Shown: piece by piece, positions 1 through 4,919 of the stretch
How the letters are laid out: each line of letters starts with the position of its first letter
Position numbering within the stretch: position 1 is the stretch's first letter
Source of the DNA: an uncultured Treponema sp.
Lineage (GTDB): Bacteria > Spirochaetota > Spirochaetia > Treponematales > Treponemataceae
Length of the DNA: 5,543 bases
Assembly (NCBI GenBank): GCA_905372345.1
Contig: CAJPPE010000128.1
Coordinates: 1 to 5,543 of the forward strand
Reading direction: 5' to 3'
Program-made: the position numbers and the translations under genes
The notes under the pieces: model-generated
The model's input: only the letters and a program-made list of their open reading frames with translations
Database searches by the model: none
What the model was told of the DNA's origin: nothing

Positions 1-1
1 A

Positions 2-30
2 TTATAAGTTTTGCGGATTACTCTTATAAT
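2..30 (+). promoter_or_regulatory. Possible weak promoter upstream of the P-loop gene
   Basis: A perfect -10 hexamer TATAAT lies at 25-30. A weak -35 candidate, TTATAA (four of six matches to TTGACA), lies 17 bases upstream at 2-7. It would leave a leader of about 65 bases before the ATG at 104. The region is AT-rich, so chance matches are likely, and sequence before the window could hold the real promoter. Confidence 0.3.
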
Positions 31-87
31 AAATTCTGTTTTTAACTTGAAAAATCAGTCTAAATATAGTATCACACAACCCGGAAA

Positions 88-98
88 GAGGAGGAGGA
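88..98 (+). promoter_or_regulatory. Strong Shine-Dalgarno that fixes the start of the P-loop gene
   Basis: A purine run containing two overlapping GGAGG-type cores ends about five bases before the ATG at 104. The same frame is open further upstream to about position 11, but those codons have no ribosome binding site and read across AT-rich leader. The start is therefore placed at 104. Confidence 0.75.
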
Positions 99-103
99 TA
101 ATT

Positions 104-541
104 ATGGATGTATATTTGATTATTGGTGAATATGCCACCGGTAAATCGTCATTAATGCGCTGCTTAACTGGAAGTAAGCAGATGGAAGTAAAGGAGCTTA
201 AGATGCTTAAGCAAAATGTCATTAATGCCTATGTGTTTGTACGATCTGCACAGGAAAAAGGTATGCAGCCGCAAGATGTTATTAATGAGGTTATACAGAA
301 TCCTCAAAAGCCGAATGCGGTAGTAGCAACTTTGCGCAGGAAGGCTGTAAATAAGTGTCTTGATGCAATTAGCTATATTACCGCATTTCAAAATGCCGGT
401 TGGAATGTGCAAAAGACCGTGCTGTTAGATTTTCAGGCAAATAGTCCGGCATATATAAATCCTTATATGTTATCTAATGTAAATCAACAGCCAATAAACG
501 TTCCTGCGCAACAAATACGTACGCATTTTGCATTTGTGTAG
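104..541 (+). CDS. Small P-loop protein of unknown function (145 aa)
   Basis: I do not recognise this protein as a named family. Residues 8-15 read GEYATGKS directly after a hydrophobic beta-strand-like run (VYLII), a textbook Walker A arrangement, so nucleotide binding is likely. No clear Walker B aspartate motif, switch region or GTPase NKxD motif follows. At 145 residues it is shorter than most P-loop enzymes, so it may be a minimal, regulatory or truncated member. The middle (about 25-110) is rich in lysine, glutamine and asparagine and looks helical. The last 30 residues are proline- and asparagine-rich and probably flexible. There is no signal peptide or membrane segment. The gene lies about 50 bases before a decayed conjugation gene on the same strand, so it is probably cargo or a leftover of a mobile element. 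It is real on the strength of its ribosome binding site and intact frame; its function is unknown. Confidence 0.7.
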   Translation: MDVYLIIGEYATGKSSLMRCLTGSKQMEVKELKMLKQNVINAYVFVRSAQEKGMQPQDVINEVIQNPQKPNAVVATLRRKAVNKCLDAISYITAFQNAGWNVQKTVLLDFQANSPAYINPYMLSNVNQQPINVPAQQIRTHFAFV

Positions 542-588
542 TAAAGGACTATGCTCAAATTCATTATACTCAGATATAAGTCTTGAAA

Positions 589-1150
589 GAGGATGAACTT
601 TAGCTTGATACTCTTGGAGATAGAAAAACGGCACTCTTTGTTATTATCTCGGATACCGATGAAGCTCATTGCAACGATCTGTTCCAGAGAAATTTCAACA
701 AGTATCATACTTCAGGCACAATCTCAGCTAAAGGCAATCTACAAGGATAATGCCGATACAATTGTTGGTAACTGTGATAGTACCCTATTTTTAGGTGGAA
801 AGGAGAAAACTACACTAAAAGAGCTTTCCGAAACACTTGGTAAAGAAACTATTGACCTTTACAACACATCGGAAACAAGGAGTAATCAAAAGAGTTTCGG
901 CTTAAATTATCAAAAGACAGGTAAAGAACTTATGAGTCAAGATGAGATAACAGTTATGGATGGTGGTAAATGTATCTTTCAGCTTAGAGGCGTAAGACCT
1001 TTTCTATCAGACAAATTCGATATTACAAAACATAAGAATTATAAGCTCCTTGAAGACTATGATAAGAGGAATGTATTTGATATTGAGGAATATATTAAAC
1101 GAAAAGGTAAAGCTAAGATGAATGGCAATACAGTGATTACAAGATTGTAA
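589..1150 (+). pseudogene. Decayed VirD4/TraG-type conjugative coupling protein (CD1115-type), C-terminal remnant
   Basis: The sequence ends as the C-terminal part of the VirD4-like conjugal transfer ATPases found in Firmicutes integrative conjugative elements. These coupling proteins sit at the inner membrane and deliver relaxase-bound DNA to the type IV secretion channel. Recognisable family stretches are LIATI.SREIS, SIILQAQSQLKAIYKDNADT, IVGNCDSTLFLGGKEKTT, LKELSETLGKETIDLYN, MDGGKCIFQLRGVRPFLSDK and the tail NTVITRL. Three lesions are visible. First, codons 589-600 (EDEL) are followed by a TAG at 601, where the family normally has glutamate. Second, 604-660 encodes LDTLGDRKTALFVIISDTD in one frame. 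Third, at about 660 the homology jumps to KLIATI in another frame. From memory of the family, roughly 50 residues are missing there, including the Walker B segment LLDEFANIG. The N-terminal half with Walker A is also absent. The longest open stretch (ATG at 593) begins out of frame and is not a native start. The product cannot be a working ATPase. Confidence 0.88.
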
Positions 1151-1186
1151 TATTTTCTGTTATAGCTATACAGGAGAGGGTCTATT

Positions 1187-1195
1187 TGGTATAAT
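1187..1195 (+). promoter_or_regulatory. Alternative extended -10 element
   Basis: The sequence TGGTATAAT (TGn plus a perfect TATAAT) lies at 1187-1195. A four-of-six -35 candidate, TATACA, lies 17 bases upstream at 1167-1172. It could be a second, upstream promoter for the membrane-protein gene starting at 1301. Confidence 0.35.
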
Positions 1196-1242
1196 AAAGT
1201 TTGATAAATCAGGATTTGTAGGAGAAACGCAAGATATGCAAC

Positions 1243-1254
1243 TGTGATATAATG
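1243..1254 (+). promoter_or_regulatory. Extended -10 promoter of the membrane-protein gene
   Basis: The sequence TGTGATATAATG contains an extended -10 (TGn then TATAAT at 1248-1253). No convincing -35 box lies at the right distance, as is common for extended -10 promoters. Transcription would start near 1260, leaving a leader of about 40 bases before the ATG at 1301. This argues against use of the in-frame GTG at 1259. The identical 12 bases occur before the minus-strand gene that starts at 3629. Confidence 0.5.
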
Positions 1255-1300
1255 TTCGGTGTGCAAAAGTGTGAATTTTATTAAAAAAAGGAGAGTATTC

Positions 1301-2326
1301 ATGGGATTTACAATAGTACTTTTGAGTTTTGGATTTCTTGCATTACTGCTTTTTTTATTGACAATCTATATCTATTTGAGAATTGTGATAGCTATAGGAA
1401 CAGACACAGATTTGCCAAGATGGATTTATTTGATTGGATCAAGCCTTAAAGGAAGATTCAGTAGCAGGCAATTTGATTATGTTACTGATTCGACAGCATT
1501 GAAAGAGGCTACCTTATTCATTTTGAATTTTGTTTTGGCAAATATTGTTGTTTTCGGCGCAATATATTACAGAACACATCACTTTTCAAAAGCGCTTTAT
1601 ATGTGTTTGAAGGCTGAGTTTTCTATTGTTATTGTAGTACTAATACTAAGTCATGTTATAAAACTGATTATTGTATTGTCTCATCGCTCGAATAAACCGA
1701 TGTATTTTTATGCTTCATCAAATGCTATAGTTGCGAGTATGTTTTTTGCATGTTTTGCCTTCATGTTATTCTTCTCTTTGACCGGTTTTCCGTCAGATCC
1801 AATCGAAGTTCAAGTAGATAAAACGAATGTCATTGTTGGGGAAACAAAGGCATCTGAGCTTTTGTCCGAAGGGTTCACATTTTATGAAAAAACTGCTGAT
1901 AGCGAGATTGTCAATGAACGAAATGATCATTTTTATTACGGCAAGCTTTTAGAAATTTTTCGTGATGGTAAGTCTTATGGTTTTGTGAGTGTTACGCCTA
2001 CAGGGAAGGATTCAGATAGCTTAAAGAATTGCGTTATCACATACTATGAGATTGACGCTGATAGTAAGCAATTATCCGAGGTTACCTTTAATCATACTGA
2101 CTTATCTCAACTTACAATCCAAGATTTTAAAACAAGGGATATAAAGGATATTTTTTCGTTAAATCCCGTAGATTCTGAAGAAATAAAAAATGATACTCTC
2201 TTCATTCTTAAGATGCAAACTACGGATTATGTGCTATGGAAAAGATATAGAATCGAGGCTAATTTTAATGAGGATGGAACTGCATATCGTTACGGTGCAA
2301 GAGCACAACATGTACAATGGGAGTAA
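1301..2326 (+). CDS. Four-helix membrane protein with C-terminal soluble domain, unknown function (341 aa)
   Basis: I do not recognise a named family. Hydrophobic stretches at residues about 3-33, 68-90, 106-127 and 141-163 predict four membrane helices. A hydrophilic domain of about 175 residues follows. The charged loop RSSHx-like segment around 127-133 and the arginine-rich region 40-56 suggest that both ends face the same side, but the topology is uncertain. The soluble domain begins with a strand-rich stretch (VQVDKTNVIVGETKASELLS, 171-190). It also contains NERNDHFYYG (205-214) and RDGKSYGFVSVTP (221-233), followed by several beta-like segments. This composition resembles uncharacterised cell-envelope proteins of Firmicutes. 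The ATG at 1301 is chosen because AAAAAAAGGAGAG lies just before it at 1283-1295; the GTG at 1259 in the same frame overlaps the likely transcription start. It has its own promoter and terminator, so it is probably a single-gene unit carried with the mobile-element scar. Confidence 0.78.
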   Translation: MGFTIVLLSFGFLALLLFLLTIYIYLRIVIAIGTDTDLPRWIYLIGSSLKGRFSSRQFDYVTDSTALKEATLFILNFVLANIVVFGAIYYRTHHFSKALYMCLKAEFSIVIVVLILSHVIKLIIVLSHRSNKPMYFYASSNAIVASMFFACFAFMLFFSLTGFPSDPIEVQVDKTNVIVGETKASELLSEGFTFYEKTADSEIVNERNDHFYYGKLLEIFRDGKSYGFVSVTPTGKDSDSLKNCVITYYEIDADSKQLSEVTFNHTDLSQLTIQDFKTRDIKDIFSLNPVDSEEIKNDTLFILKMQTTDYVLWKRYRIEANFNEDGTAYRYGARAQHVQWE

Positions 2327-2342
2327 ATTTTTATAACACAAA

Positions 2343-2373
2343 AGGGGAGTAAACTTTTCAAGTATACTCCCCT
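2343..2373. terminator. Hairpin terminator between convergent units
   Basis: The nine-base arms AGGGGAGTA (2343-2351) and TACTCCCCT (2365-2373) pair perfectly. After one A-A mismatch, a further ACT/AGT stem closes a five-base loop. It lies 16 bases after the stop of the membrane-protein gene. On the minus strand the stem is followed by TTTTGTGTT, a fair T-tract; on the plus strand the run is weaker (AATTTATCTTTT). It lies between genes that converge, so it probably serves both directions. Confidence 0.72.
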
Positions 2374-2386
2374 AATTTATCTTTTG

Positions 2387-2619
2387 TTATTTCAAATTGT
2401 CATTTGCTTGTTTTTGAACGATAGCCTCTATAAGAGGATGTTCATTTATGATGTATAGCAGAAATATGATTTCGCACTTGAAATGTATTTCATTCTATTC
2501 TTTTCATCATCACATTGTAATAGTGTAATGATGGAGGATTTGAAATATCTCAATTTATTGGTGAGACTTTCTTTTATCACACACTTTGTTTCACTTGTGT
2601 ATCCATTAAATTTTCTCAG
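2387..2619 (-). pseudogene. Possible broken minus-strand ORF (two overlapping frames)
   Basis: This covers the roughly 280-base gap between the convergent genes. Reading the minus strand, one frame stays open for about 57 codons (2619 down to 2446). A neighbouring frame stays open for 36 codons (2494 down to 2387), ending in INEHPLIEAIVQKQANDNLK and then TAA. The two overlap, so a single frame change between 2446 and 2494 would join them into one product of about 75 residues. No ATG with a ribosome binding site starts the first frame, and I recognise no family. It lies just after the SUKH-type gene on the same strand, so it could be the remnant of a co-transcribed neighbour. Chance open frames in AT-rich DNA are a real alternative. 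Confidence 0.25.
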
Positions 2620-3190
2620 TTATCTTTTCAATCAACTCTGTAATATTCTTTGAAACATATACAATTTCATCAGGATCATGGATGTAACAGATTACTTGTC
2701 CTTTCTTTCCCTCTGTATCCGGATCAAAATCAAGCATTAGGTAACAGCTGTCGCAGTATTGTGCAAACGGAATCCATCTCTTGTTGAACAGGTATGGTTT
2801 GATTCTGTTATCTTGCATATTATCGATATCTTGAGATGAAAAATACTTCGGAAAATTTGATAACAAGGCATTTTTGTTTTGAAAATATGTCTTGCATTTT
2901 TTTATTTCCGTTAAGCTCATCAAACAAAAGCACATATCAGAAGTTCCTATCATGGATGGAAGAATGCACATAAATCTACTTCCGTCTTTGTATTGATAAA
3001 GTGTCTTAAAATCTTCCGGTAAACAAATGGAAAACTCCTCTTCAAATTTGAGCAAATCATGTTCTGAAGCACCGGCTATTGATTCATATTCCTGAAAATA
3101 TTCTTCTTCAATCGGATCATCCAATCCCCATTCTTCAAAATTTTCGCATACATATGTTTCAATTTTCTTGATGTTATCAATCAGTTCCAT
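2606..3190 (-). CDS. SUKH/SMI1-KNR4 family protein, probable immunity protein (194 aa)
   Basis: The layout matches the SMI1/KNR4 (SUKH) superfamily, whose bacterial members mostly neutralise toxins of polymorphic and contact-dependent toxin systems by binding them in the cytoplasm. After an N-terminal helical region, the family hallmark appears as EHDLLKFEEEFSICLPEDFK (43-62), followed by LYQYKDG (64-70). The second hallmark is WIPFAQYCDSCYLMLDF (139-155), with DPDTEGKKGQVICYIHD (156-172) and a closing helix, SKNITELIEKI. Length is normal for the family. There is no signal peptide or membrane segment. The ATG at 3190 is chosen because AAGGAG lies ten bases upstream; an in-frame ATG at 3244 lies inside an inverted repeat and has no ribosome binding site. 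No toxin gene is visible in the window, so it is an orphan here. SUKH proteins also occur in other roles, so the immunity function is inferred from the family. Confidence 0.85.
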   Translation of the reverse strand: MELIDNIKKIETYVCENFEEWGLDDPIEEEYFQEYESIAGASEHDLLKFEEEFSICLPEDFKTLYQYKDGSRFMCILPSMIGTSDMCFCLMSLTEIKKCKTYFQNKNALLSNFPKYFSSQDIDNMQDNRIKPYLFNKRWIPFAQYCDSCYLMLDFDPDTEGKKGQVICYIHDPDEIVYVSKNITELIEKITEKI

Positions 3191-3200
3191 TTTATTACAA

Positions 3201-3240
3201 CTCCTTATGATACTGTTGTCTATGTTTTTTGCAGTATCAT
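3201..3240 (-). promoter_or_regulatory. Inverted repeat abutting the ribosome binding site of the SUKH gene
   Basis: Perfect nine-base arms, ATGATACTG (3207-3215) and CAGTATCAT (3232-3240), flank a 16-base spacer. On the minus-strand message the hairpin ends directly against the Shine-Dalgarno AAGGAG (3201-3206) of the gene starting at 3190. It could be an operator for a dimeric repressor or an RNA structure controlling ribosome access. No T-tract follows, so it is not a terminator. Confidence 0.5.
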
Positions 3241-3320
3241 GCACTGTTACAGACAGTTTAATGTTGTTTCAAATGCTATTGATACAATTAGCCGTTATTT
3301 GTTTGAACGACCTTATATCA

Positions 3321-3629
3321 TCATTGCGAATTATTATCATAAAATTGGACATCCGTAAGTTCTAATGTTTCAGTATTTTCATAACTGCATTTTTCTTTGA
3401 TAAGATGATTGGAAACTTCAAAAAGTTTTTTATCCGAAACCATTTCGGTATTTATGCCGAATAATTCAGTATCTGATATTTTATCTGCTCGAGTTTCTTT
3501 AATGCTTTCTTCATCTGTTTTTTTACTCAGCGTTTTATTTTTTAGAAATAAATATTCAATATAATGTTGTACTTCCTGCTGCAATTCTTTTGAAAGCAAA
3601 TTATATTGATGTAACATTACCTCATTCAT
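3321..3629 (-). CDS. Small DUF2281-like (antitoxin-like) protein (102 aa)
   Basis: The N-terminus, with YNLLSKELQQEVQHYIEYLF at residues 9-28, resembles DUF2281 proteins. These are short helical proteins often found as the antitoxin-like partner in type II toxin-antitoxin loci. The rest (about 30-102) is lysine-, glutamate- and serine-rich, probably disordered, and matches nothing I recognise. This would suit the toxin-binding tail of an antitoxin. The start at 3629 is supported by GGAGG five bases upstream (3635-3639) and an extended -10 promoter just before it. The 130 bases between its stop and the SUKH gene hold no recognisable toxin gene. It may be an orphan or a solitary regulator. The family match rests on a short motif only; the gene itself is well supported by its start signals. 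Confidence 0.6.
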   Translation of the reverse strand: MNEVMLHQYNLLSKELQQEVQHYIEYLFLKNKTLSKKTDEESIKETRADKISDTELFGINTEMVSDKKLFEVSNHLIKEKCSYENTETLELTDVQFYDNNSQ

Positions 3630-3634
3630 GTATG

Positions 3635-3639
3635 CCTCC
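3635..3639 (-). promoter_or_regulatory. Shine-Dalgarno of the DUF2281-like gene
   Basis: On the minus strand GGAGG lies five bases before the ATG at 3629. It is the clearest support that this small frame is translated. Confidence 0.7.
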
Positions 3640-3649
3640 GTCTTACAAC

Positions 3650-3679
3650 CATTATATCACATTTTACCGTTTATTTGAA
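3650..3679 (-). promoter_or_regulatory. Extended -10 promoter for the DUF2281-like gene
   Basis: On the minus strand a perfect TATAAT (3651-3656) is preceded by TGA, giving an extended -10. A four-of-six -35 candidate, TTCAAA, lies 17 bases upstream at 3674-3679. Transcription would start around 3644, giving a very short leader that contains the GGAGG site. The gene downstream at 3190 may be read from the same start. Confidence 0.6.
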
Positions 3680-3818
3680 CTACTGCACTCTTTATCTCCT
3701 GCATATTTGAAAGAATCGATGCCCTTACGCCTGTAATAGGCGGCTTCGTGAAATATCGGAGCAAAATATAAGGAAATTCATTAACTTGCCCGCTAAAAAC
3801 GGACTTTAGAAATGTTTT
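3657..3818 (-). other. Spacer with a start-less 53-codon open frame; possible dispersed repeat or gene remnant
   Basis: This fills most of the 220-base gap between the DUF2281-like gene and queA. On the minus strand one frame is open for 53 codons and reads like protein. It includes KTFLKSVFSGQVNEFPYILL and then RYFTKPPITGVRASILSNMQ, before stopping at TGA inside the promoter of the next gene. It has no ATG with a ribosome binding site near its beginning. The block is richer in GC than the accessory genes beside it. It contains a short perfect hairpin, CGCCT/AGGCG (3728-3742). It could be the tail of a lost gene or a member of an intergenic repeat family. I cannot decide from this window. Confidence 0.3.
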
Positions 3819-3828
3819 TTAAAGTTCC
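3795..3828 (-). terminator. Probable Rho-independent terminator after queA
   Basis: On the minus strand, 24 bases after the queA stop, GGAACTTTA pairs with TAAAGTCC with one bulged base, closing a loop rich in A. The stem is followed at once by GTTTTT (plus-strand 3795-3800). The stem is AT-rich and therefore of modest strength, but its position and T-tract fit a terminator for the ankyrin-queA unit. Confidence 0.5.
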
Positions 3829-3851
3829 TTTATGTAAATTCATCCCTCACC

Positions 3852-4895
3852 CTACAAAATCAGCATTGCATCTCCGTAAGAAAAGAATTTATATTTTTCT
3901 TCGACGGCATGGCGGTAGGCTTTAAAAATATTTTCTTTTCCTGCAAGGGCGGAAACCAGCATTACAAGGCTCGACTCCGGGGTGTGAAAATTGGTAAAGA
4001 GCTTATCTATCAGCTTAAACTTATATGAGGGGTAAATAAAAATATCCGTAGACTGATTGCCCCGTTTTAATTCTTTTCTTGTTTCATCCCATGCGGATTC
4101 GAGGGTGCGCACGGTGGTCGTTCCTACAGCTATGATAGGCCTTCCTTCCTTCTTGGCTTTTTCAACAGCCTGAGCCGTTTTTTCCGAAATAAAAAAATGC
4201 TCGGTGTGCATTTTATGGTCTTCTATTTTTTCAGCCCGTACGGGAAGAAAGGTGCCGAGTCCTACATGGAGGGTTACATATTCAATATCGATTCCCTTAT
4301 CCCTTATTTTTGAAAGCACTTCTTGTGTAAAGTGGAGGCCTGCAGTGGGAGCCGCAATCGAGCCGTAGATTTCTGCATAGACGGTCTGATAGCGGTCTGC
4401 ATCTTCTTGGGTATCTTTTCGGTGAATGTAGGGAGGCAGGGGCATGTGCCCGTATTTATAGAGCCATTCATCATCGATAACTCTATTGAATTTCATACAG
4501 CGGAATTCGCTTTCGAGAGGTATCTCGGACTCGATTATTTCAGCCTCAGTTCCGTCTTCAAATAAAAAGGTCTTCCCGGGTTTTTGGCGTTTTGCTTTTT
4601 TTGCCATAACCTGCCAAAGGGAACCGTCCGAGTCCTTCATAGGATTAATCAGTAAAAATTCGCATACTGCATTTGTCTTGCTTTTTGCATAAATGCGGGC
4701 ATGACGCACCTTCGAGTTATTAAAAACCATCAGGGCATTTTTTGGAAGAATTTCAGGCAGCTCCTTAAAAAGCCGGTCTTCAAGTTTTCCGCTTTGTTTG
4801 TCTAAAATTAAAAGCCTGTCGCCGCCTCTTTTTTCGGAGGGCGATTGAGCTATCAGCTCTTCCGGCAAGTCAAAGTTAAATTCTTTTGTAAGCAT
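3852..4895 (-). CDS. queA: S-adenosylmethionine:tRNA ribosyltransferase-isomerase QueA (347 aa)
   Basis: This cytoplasmic enzyme transfers and isomerises the ribosyl part of S-adenosylmethionine onto preQ1 at the wobble position of tRNAs with GUN anticodons. The product is epoxyqueuosine, and adenine and methionine are released. Full family signatures are present in order: FDLPEELIAQSP (8-19), GHMPLPPYI (149-157), YGSIAAPTAGLHFT (177-190), TLHVGLGTF (208-216), AVGTTTVRTLES (256-267), FIYPSYKFK (286-294), TNFHTPESSL (301-310) and the C-terminal FFSYGDAMLI (337-346). The length is normal and the frame intact. The ATG at 4895 gives the expected MLTKEFNFDL start, but the Shine-Dalgarno is weak (GATGGAAAA), which suits translation following the upstream gene. 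It begins 24 bases after the ankyrin gene on the same strand, so the two are probably one transcript. No other queuosine-pathway gene lies in the window. Confidence 0.97.
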   Translation of the reverse strand: MLTKEFNFDLPEELIAQSPSEKRGGDRLLILDKQSGKLEDRLFKELPEILPKNALMVFNNSKVRHARIYAKSKTNAVCEFLLINPMKDSDGSLWQVMAKKAKRQKPGKTFLFEDGTEAEIIESEIPLESEFRCMKFNRVIDDEWLYKYGHMPLPPYIHRKDTQEDADRYQTVYAEIYGSIAAPTAGLHFTQEVLSKIRDKGIDIEYVTLHVGLGTFLPVRAEKIEDHKMHTEHFFISEKTAQAVEKAKKEGRPIIAVGTTTVRTLESAWDETRKELKRGNQSTDIFIYPSYKFKLIDKLFTNFHTPESSLVMLVSALAGKENIFKAYRHAVEEKYKFFSYGDAMLIL

Positions 4896-4919
4896 AGTTT
4901 TCCATCAAAATAAGTGTTG

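Noticed and set aside
593..1150. Intact 185-residue protein starting at the ATG at 593
   Set aside because: The first 22 or so codons are read in a frame different from the one that encodes the family sequence there (LDTLGDRKTALFV). The native frame joins only after about 660, so this is a remnant rather than a genuine start.
2505..2533. Imperfect hairpin CATCAT/ATGATG with an inner ACA/TGT stem
   Set aside because: It has a mismatch, a nine-base loop and no T-tract on either strand, and such pairing is common by chance in this AT-rich gap.
3191..3244. Longer N-terminus for the SUKH protein from the ATG at 3244
   Set aside because: That ATG has no Shine-Dalgarno and lies just outside the hairpin arm; the ATG at 3190 has AAGGAG at good spacing and gives a normal family length.
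3239..3358. Plus-strand 39-codon frame beginning MHCYRQF and ending KIGHP
   Set aside because: It reads protein-like, but it has no ribosome binding site, starts inside the inverted repeat, and overlaps the 3' end of a better-supported minus-strand gene. I recognise no family.
3168..3365. Plus-strand hydrophobic open frame that could suggest a membrane peptide
   Set aside because: It is antisense to the start of the SUKH gene and its leader and has no ribosome binding site; its hydrophobic look follows from T-rich antisense codons.
4323..4692. Plus-strand open frames within queA
   Set aside because: They are antisense shadows of a fully conserved queA and lack start signals.
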